Positions 1 through 8,421 of a stretch of DNA of 64,000 nucleotides are shown here, one piece after another. The translations under genes and the position numbers were made by a program. Source of the DNA: Aliivibrio sp. (GTDB taxonomy: Bacteria > Pseudomonadota > Gammaproteobacteria > Enterobacterales > Vibrionaceae); NCBI GenBank assembly GCA_016764915.1, contig JAESQY010000087.1, forward strand, positions 62,001-126,000. Direction: 5' to 3'. Below the pieces are notes generated by a model that did no database searches, was not told the origin of the DNA, and was given only the letters and a program-made list of their open reading frames with translations. Within the stretch, counting starts at the first letter, position 1. Every line of letters begins with the position of its first letter.

Positions 1-105
1 GGTAATACATTGGCAGCAGAAGTCATTCAGCATAAAGGGGCAATTACCCCTAAATCAGATACAAAGTTTGTAATTAAATTAATGAGCAATATTTATGATA
101 AATAA
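1..105 (+). CDS. C-terminal end of an unidentified protein (partial)
   Basis: An open frame enters from the left edge and ends at TAA 103-105, giving 34 visible residues that finish MSNIYDK. The frame is continuous from base 1, so this is the tail of a gene starting outside the window. The fragment shows no motif that names a family. It lies 78 bases upstream of the DJ-1 family gene on the same strand. Function unknown. Confidence 0.5.
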   Translation, partial: GNTLAAEVIQHKGAITPKSDTKFVIKLMSNIYDK

Positions 106-183
106 GCAGTTAATCGAAAAACTTAGGCAATTGAAAGTAATGCCCGTTATCAAAACTCGCTCATTATTAGAAGAGGTATGCCG

Positions 184-756
184 ATGAACAAAAAAGTTGC
201 AGTTCTTCTTGCTGATGGTTTTGAAGAGGGGGAGGCGGTTGTGTTTATTGATATTATGAGACGGCTAGATATTAGTGTCGATGTACTATCTTGTATGGAG
301 ACAAAGAAACTGCAGAGTTATTTTGAAACTAATATTTCTGCGGACTACACATTGGATGAAAAGAAAACAAACTTATATGATGCTGTCATGATGCCCGGTG
401 GACCAAAAGGAACTGACAATCTAACCTCAAACCCGCAGGTGGTGGCGTTTATTGAAAGACATATTTTACAAGACCGCTATATTTGTGCACTGTGCTCTTC
501 TGGTGCGAAGGTTCTTGCTGCCCATAGATTGTTACGAAACAGAAACTATACGACTGGTGATGGATTAAGTGAAAAATTTGCTGATGGTAATTTTGTTAAA
601 GAAAAAGTTGTTGTTGATGGAAAATTCATAACAGGAAGAGGGTTAGGGGTAAGCTTTGAGTTCTCATTTACAGTAGCAAAATATCTACTAGATCAACTTG
701 CTGATAAAGTGGATTGGCAGGCAAAACACATCTATTTTGAACACTGGCCAATCTAG
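184..756 (+). CDS. DJ-1/PfpI family protein
   Basis: A 190-residue protein of the class I glutamine amidotransferase-like (DJ-1/ThiJ/PfpI) fold. The N-terminal strand is followed by the acidic motif DGFEEGE, which supplies the conserved Glu beside the reactive cysteine. The nucleophile-elbow motif ALCSSGAKVLA carries the likely reactive Cys104, and MMPGGPKG is the usual glycine-rich loop. Family members act as deglycases, chaperones or redox-sensitive proteins in the cytoplasm; the substrate cannot be read from sequence. Two in-frame ATGs exist at 178 and 184. GAGG at 173-176 is one base from the first and seven from the second, so I place the start at 184. A roughly 580-base non-coding stretch follows. 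Confidence 0.85.
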   Translation: MNKKVAVLLADGFEEGEAVVFIDIMRRLDISVDVLSCMETKKLQSYFETNISADYTLDEKKTNLYDAVMMPGGPKGTDNLTSNPQVVAFIERHILQDRYICALCSSGAKVLAAHRLLRNRNYTTGDGLSEKFADGNFVKEKVVVDGKFITGRGLGVSFEFSFTVAKYLLDQLADKVDWQAKHIYFEHWPI

Positions 757-1334
757 AGTTAATTATCTCTTCAATGCAAACGAATAAACCCAGATTGATG
801 ATTCATTAAAATTTAACCATGCTGTAGCCTTTGTATATCTAAGACATTGTATTTTTATGTAGACTGCGTCTTAAACATGATTTTTGTTCCAAAATGGAAA
901 AATCACATTGGTAAAAACGTAAATATGAGCCATAGTTAATATGTACGTTGAAACATAGAAGCGTACTGGTAAGATGGAAAAGAAAACAATAGAAATACAA
1001 CGTAAGACGAATACGTAAAGTAAAGTAAAAAGTAAAAGTAAATCGTAAAAAGTAAAGGCAACATTGTAAAAGGACACTTAAGTAGATAGCTACATGGAGG
1101 GCGAATAGAAAATATGAGTCACGTATATGAGCTACACCCTTGTTGAAACAAAAGATTTAGTTCTAAATACAGCCTTGAGCTTTAGATCAGATCGCATTGC
1201 CCACGTATGAGCAGAAAACAAGGTTTAACAATGTTCCAAATGACAGTTTAGTGTACATATTAAAGCCGTGCTAATATTAGCGCGGCTTTTTCGTATCTGT
1301 CGATTTTTATTACCTTTTTTTAGTAGGTTTCAAC
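757..1334. other. Long intergenic region with GTAAA-rich tract and a terminator
   Basis: This 578-base stretch holds no convincing protein gene. Bases 885-1080 are strikingly purine-rich on the plus strand, and 1015-1056 contains closely spaced GTAAA units every 5-7 bases. A 68-residue hydrophobic frame on the minus strand is only the low-complexity complement of this tract. A strong hairpin with a T-run closes the region at 1262-1291, although no protein gene on the plus strand ends nearby. That makes an unannotated small RNA possible. Confidence 0.4.
1262..1291 (+). terminator. Rho-independent terminator without an obvious upstream gene
   Basis: AAAGCCG-t-GCTAA pairs with TTAGC-g-CGGCTTT and is followed by TTTT. 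The nearest upstream plus-strand gene ends at 756, more than 500 bases away, so this hairpin probably ends a non-coding transcript or a long 3' tail. Confidence 0.65.
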
Positions 1335-2306
1335 ATGTCTTTTCAAGTTCCAACAAATATTATTACTGGATTTTTGGGTGTTGGTAAAACCACAACGATT
1401 ATCAATTTGCTAAAAAATAAACCTGCAAATGAAAAATGGGCAGTATTGGTCAATGAATTTGGTGAGATTGGCATTGATGGAGCGTTGCTTGAAAATCAGG
1501 GCGCTTTAGTTAAAGAAGTTCCCGGTGGTTGCATGTGTTGTGTCGCGGGTTTACCTATGTCTGTTGGTGTCAATGCACTACTTAGGCAAAAACCGGATCG
1601 GTTGATTATAGAACCTACGGGTTTGGGTCACCCAAAAGAGATTATTGCCATTCTTACCTCTAAGCAGTATGCCCCTTATGTTGATCTTAAAGCGACAGTG
1701 GCTTTGCTGGATGCGCGTAATCTGTCCAATCAGAAATACACAAATAATCAGAATTTCAATGATCAGCTCGCAGTATCCGATATTGTGATTGCGAATAAGA
1801 GTGATCAATACAGCGCTCAGGATACGCAGACATTTGAGCATTGGGTAAATGAGCAGCAACCGCAAAAAACAGCCACGCAACTCGCTGTTAATGGTAATTT
1901 TGAGTTACATCTGCTTGATGCTCAACGAGCGATGAACGTGGAGATTGATGACCATACACATCAACATATTAGCCAGGATATCCCAGAACTATCTTTAGAG
2001 CCGGGTGAAAAGTTTTTGCGTAAAGAGAACAAAGGGCAAGGTTATTTTAGCTGCGGTTGGTTTTTTGGCGCTGAAACTGAATTCGATTTTGATGATCTCT
2101 TTTCTGTGTTTTCTGATTTGACGGCAGAGCGCATTAAAGCAGTAGTTAACACAGACAAAGGTTGTTTTGCTTTCAATGTGGCCAATCAGGTGGTTTCTGT
2201 TAATGAGTTAACGTTAAGCGGCTTTGAATCAAAAATTGAGGTGATTGATAGTCAATTAATGCCATGGCAACAACTGGAAGATGTGCTGCTGAGCATCATT
2301 AAGTAA
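1335..2306 (+). CDS. CobW/COG0523 family GTP-binding metallochaperone-like protein
   Basis: A 323-residue G3E-class GTPase. The P-loop GFLGVGKTT lies at residues 12-20. The family-defining CxCC metal motif (GGCMCC) is at 64-69, and the specificity motif NKSD is at 154-157. A short histidine cluster (DDHTHQH, about 205-211) sits between the GTPase core and the CobW C-terminal domain (about 225-323). COG0523 proteins insert or deliver metals such as zinc, cobalt or iron using GTP; the metal served here cannot be decided, and I see no clear Zur site upstream. Length fits the YjiA/YeiR-type branch. The next gene is convergent, separated by about 100 bases of repeated TGTCCTTA. Confidence 0.88.
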   Translation: MSFQVPTNIITGFLGVGKTTTIINLLKNKPANEKWAVLVNEFGEIGIDGALLENQGALVKEVPGGCMCCVAGLPMSVGVNALLRQKPDRLIIEPTGLGHPKEIIAILTSKQYAPYVDLKATVALLDARNLSNQKYTNNQNFNDQLAVSDIVIANKSDQYSAQDTQTFEHWVNEQQPQKTATQLAVNGNFELHLLDAQRAMNVEIDDHTHQHISQDIPELSLEPGEKFLRKENKGQGYFSCGWFFGAETEFDFDDLFSVFSDLTAERIKAVVNTDKGCFAFNVANQVVSVNELTLSGFESKIEVIDSQLMPWQQLEDVLLSIIK

Positions 2307-2310
2307 TAGA

Positions 2311-2379
2311 ATGTCCTTAATAGTGTCCTTAGTGATTGTTGAATGTCCTTAATAGGACTGCAATGACACATTAAGGACA
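2311..2379. repeat. TGTCCTTA repeats with an inverted copy
   Basis: TGTCCTTA occurs directly at 2313, 2324 and 2344, and as its inverse TAAGGACA at 2372-2379. The last pair forms TGTCCTTAAT-N16-ATTAAGGACA (2344-2379). It lies between two convergent genes. There is no T-run straight after the hairpin, so it is not a classical terminator. Confidence 0.5.
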
Positions 2380-2411
2380 GTTTGGGCAGACTCGTCATTT
2401 TTAAGTAAGGG

Positions 2412-3347
2412 TTAACGCTTGTTTTTAAGGTAGCGCTTGCGTCGCATCTCTTTCTTTTGAATCTTCTCTTCCATCTTACGAGTATTATCAAGCTCAACTT
2501 GAATAAGCTCTTCAGTAATCATTTCAGGCAGCTCGAGTGTAATTTTACCTAAAGTGCCGTTTCTAAGCTCATTAATCAAAATCTCTGAGGCTTTGTGCAG
2601 ATCAATTCTGCCTCCAGCTCTTAGGCAGCCACGACTACGACCAATCGCTTCCATCAACTCAATATCCGTTTCTGGTAACTCATCCAGATTGTAACGCTCT
2701 TGCAAACGTTCAGGATAGGCTTTAGCAAGGTACTCAACGGTATAAAAAGCCACTTCATCATATTCAATAGCCGTGTCTTTTACTGCTCCTGTGGCAGCGA
2801 GGCGAAAACCACTGTGCGGGTTCTCTACTTTAGGCCATAAAATACCAGGAGTGTCAGACAGTACGATGCCATTTTGAAGATTGATTCGCTGCTGGCGCCT
2901 AGTCACTGCTGGCTGGTTACCCGTTATTGCGATCATACGGCCAGCTAAGCAGTTAATGATGGTTGATTTGCCCACATTAGGGATACCCATAATCATGGTA
3001 CGAATCTGTTTACCCATATCTTCACGATGAGGGGCAAGTTTACGACACAGATCTGTAATTTGGTTTACTTCAGCGAGGTTTGAAGTCGTAATAGCTATCG
3101 CTTTAACACCTTGCTCTTTTTCAAGATGTTTAATCCACAGTTCAGTCAGCTCAGGATCAGCTAAATCACGTTTATTGAGTATTTTCACACAAGGCTTGTC
3201 ACCACGAATTGAAGAGATAAGCGGGTTTTCACTGCTAAACGGAATTCGAGCGTCGAGCACTTCAATAATGACATCTATTTTGGGTACAACCTCTTCAATC
3301 TCTTTACGAGCTTTGTGCATGTGACCAGGAAACCATTGAATTGACAT
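2412..3347 (-). CDS. ylqF: Ribosome biogenesis GTPase YlqF/RbgA
   Basis: A 311-residue circularly permuted GTPase. The G-motifs appear in the permuted order: G4 NKRD at residues 58-61, then G1 GIPNVGKST at 121-129, then G3 DTPG at 165-168. The N-terminus MSIQWFPGHMHKAR is the classic YlqF opening. In the family this enzyme binds a late 50S intermediate and helps assemble the large ribosomal subunit. The C-terminus is strongly basic (KKEMRRKRYLKNKR), consistent with RNA contact. It is transcribed alone, convergent with the CobW-like gene and divergent from nrdD. Confidence 0.92.
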   Translation of the reverse strand: MSIQWFPGHMHKARKEIEEVVPKIDVIIEVLDARIPFSSENPLISSIRGDKPCVKILNKRDLADPELTELWIKHLEKEQGVKAIAITTSNLAEVNQITDLCRKLAPHREDMGKQIRTMIMGIPNVGKSTIINCLAGRMIAITGNQPAVTRRQQRINLQNGIVLSDTPGILWPKVENPHSGFRLAATGAVKDTAIEYDEVAFYTVEYLAKAYPERLQERYNLDELPETDIELMEAIGRSRGCLRAGGRIDLHKASEILINELRNGTLGKITLELPEMITEELIQVELDNTRKMEEKIQKKEMRRKRYLKNKR

Positions 3348-3613
3348 AGGGGAGTACCAAAAGAGAAAAAAGACATTTTAGCTATTAATCAACGGGAGTA
3401 AAGCTGATATCTAAACAAGTTGTTAAATAGTTGCAATAAGAGCACTTTCATCTGGTTGCACATAGCAGGTTAACAGTAGGTTATGAAAATTCGAATTACG
3501 ATGAGAGAAAGATATCAAATTATTGAAGATATTTTACGTTTTTGCTTTTGTTGCTCCATCGTTGAGATACCTGCCATGTTATTGCTGAAGGAAAGTTCAG
3601 GTGTAATTAAATC

Positions 3614-3627
3614 TTGATTTAGATCAA
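3614..3627. promoter_or_regulatory. FNR-type site upstream of nrdD
   Basis: TTGAT-TTAG-ATCAA is a perfect match to the FNR consensus TTGAT-N4-ATCAA. Its centre at 3620.5 is about 41-43 bases upstream of the start point expected from the TAATAC element at 3652-3657, the position of a class II activator site. This fits anaerobic induction of class III ribonucleotide reductase. Confidence 0.75.
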
Positions 3628-3651
3628 AGAAAAGATCGCTCGGATCTCGCC

Positions 3652-3657
3652 TAATAC
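3652..3657 (+). promoter_or_regulatory. Putative -10 element of the nrdDG promoter
   Basis: TAATAC lies 24 bases downstream of the FNR site and overlaps the first NrdR box by two bases. Spacing suits an FNR-activated, NrdR-repressed promoter starting near 3662-3664. Assigned from position; no -35 is needed at such promoters. Confidence 0.4.
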
Positions 3658-3671
3658 ACCACATGTAGTGT
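3656..3671. promoter_or_regulatory. NrdR box 1
   Basis: ACACCACATGTAGTGT is a near-perfect palindrome matching the NrdR consensus acaCwAtATaTwGtgt. It covers the presumed start point, the expected place for repression by the ATP/dATP-sensing NrdR. Confidence 0.75.
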
Positions 3672-3686
3672 TTGTTTTGAATTTTA

Positions 3687-3702
3687 CCCCGCTATTTAGT
3701 GT
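3687..3702. promoter_or_regulatory. NrdR box 2
   Basis: CCCCGCTATTTAGTGT has a well-matched right half (ATTTAGTGT) and a degenerate left half. It begins exactly 31 bases after box 1, about three helical turns, which is the spacing known for paired NrdR boxes. Confidence 0.65.
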
Positions 3703-3734
3703 TTTGGTGACAGGGTAATAAAGGAGATAGAGTG

Positions 3735-5882
3735 ATGACTGAGGTGTTGATGCCAATAGTAATTAAACGTGACGGTAATAGAGCATGCTTTGATAGAGCA
3801 AGAATAACCGCTGCTATTATGAGTGCTTCAGACCAAGAGGATTCGCGACTCCAAGCTTATGCAGAACTGGCTTCACACGCTGTAGAAGTCTCTTTAATTG
3901 GCCGTAAAGAGGTCGATATTCAAGAGATCCAAGTATTGGTTGAAGACCAGTTAATGCAGGGACCTTATAAAGAGCTAGCACGTTCATACATCGAATATCG
4001 ACACGATAGGGATGTCACGCGTGATAAAAAAAGCATACTAAATCGTGAAATTAACGGGTTGATTGAGCAAAGTAATGCGGATCTACTCAATGAAAATGCG
4101 AACAAAGACAGCAAAGTCATACCGACACAACGCGATCTCTTAGCGGGTATTGTGGCCAAGCATTATGCAAAACGTCATATTCTGCCACGCGATATTGTTA
4201 CCGCGCATGAAGAGGGTGAGATTCATTATCACGATCTTGATTATGCCCCATTCTTCCCTATGTTTAACTGTATGTTGATTGACCTTAAAGGGATGTTGAC
4301 CAACGGTTTTAAAATGGGCAATGCCGAGATAGACAGTCCAAGATCTATTTCTACGGCCACGGCGGTTACCGCTCAAATTATTGCGCAAGTGGCGAGCCAT
4401 ATTTATGGTGGTACCACCATCAACCGTATTGATGAAGTACTTGCACCGTATGTAATGATAAGCTTTGAGAAATATCGAAAATTAGCCATTGAGTGGGACA
4501 TCAGTGAAGTAGAGAAGTTTGCTATAGAAAGAACGGAAAAGGAGTGTCACGATGCATTCCAATCATTGGAATACGAAGTTAATACTTTGCATACTGCCAA
4601 CGGCCAAACACCTTTTGTGACTTTTGGTTTTGGTTTAGGAACTTGTTGGGCATCAAAATTAATTCAAGCTTCAATCTTAAATAACCGTATTGCAGGCTTA
4701 GGTAAAAATAGCAAAACCGCGGTATTCCCTAAATTAGTCTTTGCGATTAAAGATGGCCTTAACCATAAAAAATCTGATCCAAACTATGACATCAAAACCT
4801 TAGCACTTGAGTGCGCGACCAAACGTATGTACCCAGACATTTTAAACTACGATCAGATTGTTAAAATTACCGGGTCCTTTAAGACTCCTATGGGTTGTCG
4901 TAGTTTCTTAGGAACGTTTGAACAAGATGGCGAGCTTATCCATGAAGGACGAAACAACTTAGGTGTTGTGAGTCTGAACTTACCTCGTATTGCTCTGCAG
5001 TCTGAAGGCAGTGAACAGAAGTTCTTTGATATTCTAGAGCAAAGATTACAACTTTGTCGCCGTGCTTTAGAAACGCGCATTAGTCGATTGGAAGGTGTTA
5101 AAGCTCGTGTTGCTCCTATCTTATATATGGAAGGTGCTTGCGGTGTTCGTCTTAATGCTGATGATGATATTATTGATATCTTTAAAAATGGCCGAGCGTC
5201 AATTTCACTGGGTTACATCGGATTACATGAAACGATACTGGCGCTGTATGGCGACAACAAGCATATGTTCGACAGTGAGCAGCTGCAAGAGAAAGCCCTA
5301 CATATCATTAAGACTCTTAAATCTGCAGTGGATGAATGGACAGCGGAAACTGGTTATGGATTTAGCCTCTATGCGACTCCAAGTGAGAACTTGTGCAGCC
5401 GTTTCTGTCAGATAGATACTAAAGAATTTGGTGTAATTGAAGGGGTTACGGAGAAAGGCTATTACACTAACAGCTTCCATCTTGATGTACAAAAAGACGC
5501 GAATCCTTACGATAAAATTGATTTTGAGATGCCATATCCCAAAATCTCAAGTGGAGGCTTTATCTGTTATGGTGAATTCCCGAATATGCAGCGTAACGTA
5601 GAAGCGCTCGAAGATGTTTGGGACTATAGCTACAGCAGAGTGCCTTACTACGGTACTAATACTCCGATTGATGAGTGTTATGAGTGTGGGTTTACCGGTG
5701 AATTTAAATGCACCAGCAAAGGTTTTACCTGTCCAAAATGCGGTAATCATGACTCTTCAAAAGTATCTGTGACTCGCCGTGTTTGTGGTTACTTAGGCAG
5801 TCCAGATGCCAGACCCTTTAACTTTGGTAAACAAGAAGAGGTTAAAAGACGCGTGAAACATCTGCCTGGATTTAACGATTAG
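3735..5882 (+). CDS. nrdD: Anaerobic ribonucleoside-triphosphate reductase NrdD
   Basis: A class III ribonucleotide reductase of about 715 residues that reduces NTPs to dNTPs without oxygen using a glycyl radical. An ATP-cone domain (about 8-95, IVIKRDGNRACFDRARI) gives allosteric control by ATP/dATP. The large barrel carries the catalytic cysteines. Near the C-terminus two CxxC pairs (Cys648/651 and Cys666/669) form the zinc site. The glycyl-radical motif RRVCGYLGSPDARPFNF places the radical at Gly685, matching Gly681 of the E. coli enzyme by distance from the end. ATG 3735 lies eight bases after AAGGAG; a GTG at 3732 is the alternative. The stop overlaps the nrdG start by one base, indicating translational coupling. 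Confidence 0.96.
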   Translation: MTEVLMPIVIKRDGNRACFDRARITAAIMSASDQEDSRLQAYAELASHAVEVSLIGRKEVDIQEIQVLVEDQLMQGPYKELARSYIEYRHDRDVTRDKKSILNREINGLIEQSNADLLNENANKDSKVIPTQRDLLAGIVAKHYAKRHILPRDIVTAHEEGEIHYHDLDYAPFFPMFNCMLIDLKGMLTNGFKMGNAEIDSPRSISTATAVTAQIIAQVASHIYGGTTINRIDEVLAPYVMISFEKYRKLAIEWDISEVEKFAIERTEKECHDAFQSLEYEVNTLHTANGQTPFVTFGFGLGTCWASKLIQASILNNRIAGLGKNSKTAVFPKLVFAIKDGLNHKKSDPNYDIKTLALECATKRMYPDILNYDQIVKITGSFKTPMGCRSFLGTFEQDGELIHEGRNNLGVVSLNLPRIALQSEGSEQKFFDILEQRLQLCRRALETRISRLEGVKARVAPILYMEGACGVRLNADDDIIDIFKNGRASISLGYIGLHETILALYGDNKHMFDSEQLQEKALHIIKTLKSAVDEWTAETGYGFSLYATPSENLCSRFCQIDTKEFGVIEGVTEKGYYTNSFHLDVQKDANPYDKIDFEMPYPKISSGGFICYGEFPNMQRNVEALEDVWDYSYSRVPYYGTNTPIDECYECGFTGEFKCTSKGFTCPKCGNHDSSKVSVTRRVCGYLGSPDARPFNFGKQEEVKRRVKHLPGFND

Positions 5883-6352
5883 TGAATTATCACACTTATC
5901 ACCCTATTGATGTAGTGAACGGGCCGGGTACACGTTGTAGCCTGTTCGTTTCAGGTTGCGTACATCAGTGTCGAGGTTGCTATAATAAAGCTACCTGGGG
6001 TCTGAACTCTGGTTTTGCTTTTACCCAAGAGCTAGAAGATACGATCATTGCTGATTTACAGGATACTAGAATCAAGCGCAGAGGTTTGTCGCTCTCTGGT
6101 GGTGACCCACTTCATCCGAAGAACATTAGCGCCATCTTACGTTTGGTTATTCGAGTTCGTGAGGAGTGTCCGGGTAAAGATATCTGGTTGTGGAGCGGTT
6201 ACCTGCTAACAGAACTGGATGAACATCAACAGCAAGTGGTTGATCTTATCGATAGCTTAATTGATGGGAAATTTGAACAAGATAAGTTTGATCCTGCGCT
6301 TAAGTGGCGAGGCAGTTCCAACCAAGTGATTCATACTATTACTGTCGGGTAA
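5882..6352 (+). CDS. nrdG: Anaerobic RNR-activating protein NrdG (radical SAM)
   Basis: A 156-residue radical-SAM activase that generates the glycyl radical on NrdD using S-adenosylmethionine and a 4Fe-4S cluster. The cluster motif is CVHQCRGC, with Cys26, Cys30 and Cys33. The downstream SLSGGDPL motif is the glycine-rich SAM contact. Length equals that of typical NrdG. It starts at a GTG whose first base is the last base of the nrdD stop, so the two are one operon under the FNR/NrdR promoter. Confidence 0.95.
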   Translation: MNYHTYHPIDVVNGPGTRCSLFVSGCVHQCRGCYNKATWGLNSGFAFTQELEDTIIADLQDTRIKRRGLSLSGGDPLHPKNISAILRLVIRVREECPGKDIWLWSGYLLTELDEHQQQVVDLIDSLIDGKFEQDKFDPALKWRGSSNQVIHTITVG

Positions 6353-6369
6353 AATAGAGAAAATGATAG

Positions 6370-6405
6370 TGCGGCACCATTGATAAGTGCCGCATTGGTT
6401 TAATT
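6370..6405 (+). terminator. Probable terminator of nrdDG
   Basis: TGCGGCAC-N9-GTGCCGCA forms an 8-bp GC-rich stem 17 bases after the nrdG stop. The following tract (TTGGTTTAATT) is only moderately T-rich. It also faces the end of the convergent beta-barrel gene. Confidence 0.5.
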
Positions 6406-6406
6406 G

Positions 6407-7576
6407 TTAGAAATAGTACTCCAAAGCCAGTTCAACTACATCATCCTTGCGGTACATATAAACGGGATCTGAACTATTTTCGGATTCAAACCACCAAGCA
6501 TCAATGCGCCATTTCCAGGCATTGTTGATCCTGCTTGATGCTTCAAGTTTGCCCACTCGTGATTGTGAATCGTCTAAATCTTGAGTGATGCCGAATAATA
6601 CCTCAGTACCCGATTGATCATTGAAAGCGAGTCGACTGCCAATGAACAGATCATTTTGTGATGGCGTTGGTGCTTGTTGATCACGAGAGTCATACAAATA
6701 CTCAGCAATTAACCCTACGTCCCAAAAACTGTCTAGTGGTCCAACCCAGGTATACTCAAAACCAGAAGTCATTGCGGTATGATTGTCTAAACTGTCACGA
6801 TGAATGAGTTCCAGTTTTAATAACCAGTCACCCACAATTCCTTGAGCATCTAAGCCAAGCTGAGTCATCTGCGCATAGTGAGGAACCAACTGAGATCCAC
6901 TTTGTGAAAAGTAGGGTTCACGGTTTGTACCATTAAATACACTTAAACCAATGTCCCAGTCATCGTAACTTTGTGAGTAACGGGCCGCAACATCCACATG
7001 ATACTCTTCAGCAGAAGATTGATATGTGGCTTGATCTTTTACAACTAGAGGCGATCGGAAACGACCATCTTCACCAGTATAGGTTTGCTCTCTGAAGTAG
7101 GGCAATAAGAACCCTTCTAGCACTCCCCACTCTTTGATTGCAGATAACTGGATCATGGGTTGTCCCAACTTTTCTTCACGGTCAATTGACTCGATAGTAT
7201 CGGTTTGGTTGATGACATCAACAAGGTGTTGGGATTCAGTCACCCCCCAATACACTTTTCTGATGCCAGCGTGTAACTCATAGTCACCGATAAGCTGAAA
7301 ATAGAGCAGTTCACGAACATCAATGTGAGTTCTATTCTCGTCCAAACTATCGATACGAACAAAAGGTTTAAAAGTAACGCTGGCATCACCATCTTGATAT
7401 TGCCAAAAAAGTTCAGGTTCTATAGAAACTGAGGTCTGCTCGCTCTCTTGACCTTGAGCACCGTCTGCAAAAAACTGTCGATGCTCAACATTAACCTGGC
7501 CGCGAATATCAGTTGCGCAAACAACATTACCACCTATTAAGGCAATACACGTGAGCAGTGCAAAAAACGTTTTCAT
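6407..7576 (-). CDS. Probable outer-membrane beta-barrel protein of an RND/MMPL operon
   Basis: A 389-residue protein with an N-terminal signal peptide (MKTFFALLTCIALIGGNVVCA). Many alternating hydrophobic/polar strands rich in Tyr, Trp, Asp and Gln follow, and the protein ends in phenylalanine (LALEYYF), the usual signature for insertion by the BAM machinery. I do not recognise a named family with certainty. It is the last gene of a three-gene minus-strand operon (MMPL exporter, LolA-like protein, this protein), 37 bases after its neighbour. The context suggests an outer-membrane partner of an envelope transport system, possibly the exit channel or lipid acceptor; that role is inference. Confidence 0.7.
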   Translation of the reverse strand: MKTFFALLTCIALIGGNVVCATDIRGQVNVEHRQFFADGAQGQESEQTSVSIEPELFWQYQDGDASVTFKPFVRIDSLDENRTHIDVRELLYFQLIGDYELHAGIRKVYWGVTESQHLVDVINQTDTIESIDREEKLGQPMIQLSAIKEWGVLEGFLLPYFREQTYTGEDGRFRSPLVVKDQATYQSSAEEYHVDVAARYSQSYDDWDIGLSVFNGTNREPYFSQSGSQLVPHYAQMTQLGLDAQGIVGDWLLKLELIHRDSLDNHTAMTSGFEYTWVGPLDSFWDVGLIAEYLYDSRDQQAPTPSQNDLFIGSRLAFNDQSGTEVLFGITQDLDDSQSRVGKLEASSRINNAWKWRIDAWWFESENSSDPVYMYRKDDVVELALEYYF

Positions 7577-7614
7577 GTTGATTTCCTATCTACATCATAA
7601 TAACTATGGAAAAT

Positions 7615-8397
7615 TTAATGGGCTCTTTTAAGGCTTGATTTTGAAAAGTCTCTATCCGTTAAGCCAGTTTGAAATTGCAAATCGTGGGTGGTTAAGGTAG
7701 TCATTTTTCCGGTTTGATGATTGGTCATCACCAACTGATGTGCACGCCAGTATTTATCTAAATAGTGCTTATAATTTGATAAAGAAAGCGTTTTTAATAG
7801 ACTATTTTTTCTATCATAGAACTCCACTTTATAAGGTCGATACTCTTGATGATCCAGCCAGACTACCTGCTTGGTATACCCTGAGTATTTATCGGTGGGG
7901 ATCTGCTCTAGTTTAAACATGTTGATACCACCAATAAGCTCGTCACCTAAGTAGTTAAAGCTGTATTTTTCTAGTTCAAATGAACTCAAGTCTTCATACG
8001 CAAACTCACTGCCCATAAATGGCCCTGATTTGTTGCGAGAACCGATACGTTTTACTCGTTTTAAAGCCGGTAGGTAGATCCACTGGTCATCTGCTTTTGT
8101 GGTATGAGCAAAGTTCAGAAATGCGGTACCCTTTACGTCAAACGGTTCATCAAAAATGGTGAGCCCTTTATCACCATCATTATCAATTTCGAGTGTTTTA
8201 ATGCGGATTTTTCTGCTGCTCGTTTCGCCTTGAGCATTATTTAAAATCATACTCATACTAGCGACACTGTCTTGCCAACCCAAGTCTCGTGTTTTACGTT
8301 CGGTTGCTATCTCAAGTCCCTTCACTTCATCAGCGAAACTGGGAACGGTCATGGCAATGAGTACCACTGCAGCGCTGATATTTTTTAAAAATTTCAT
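7615..8397 (-). CDS. Outer-membrane lipoprotein-sorting-like (LolA-like) periplasmic protein
   Basis: A 260-residue secreted protein with signal peptide MKFLKNISAAVVLIAMTVPSFA, cleaved before Asp23. The sequence has the hallmarks of the LolA-like family found next to MMPL transporters: an N-terminal DSVASMSMIL strand, the DQWIYLPALKRVKRI segment with GSRNKSGPFMGSEFAYEDL, and a VVWLDHQEYRPYKVEFYDR strand. The fold is an open barrel that carries lipid-like molecules. It lies 24 bases downstream of the exporter gene in the same operon. A role as periplasmic carrier of a hydrophobic cargo between the exporter and the outer membrane is likely; the cargo is unknown. Confidence 0.82.
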   Translation of the reverse strand: MKFLKNISAAVVLIAMTVPSFADEVKGLEIATERKTRDLGWQDSVASMSMILNNAQGETSSRKIRIKTLEIDNDGDKGLTIFDEPFDVKGTAFLNFAHTTKADDQWIYLPALKRVKRIGSRNKSGPFMGSEFAYEDLSSFELEKYSFNYLGDELIGGINMFKLEQIPTDKYSGYTKQVVWLDHQEYRPYKVEFYDRKNSLLKTLSLSNYKHYLDKYWRAHQLVMTNHQTGKMTTLTTHDLQFQTGLTDRDFSKSSLKRAH

Positions 8398-8421
8398 GTC
8401 ATTATTCCTTAAAATTCAAAA

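Noticed and set aside
871-1077. 68-residue hydrophobic minus-strand frame
   Set aside because: It is the complement of the GTAAA-rich low-complexity tract and has no ribosome-binding site or protein-like composition.
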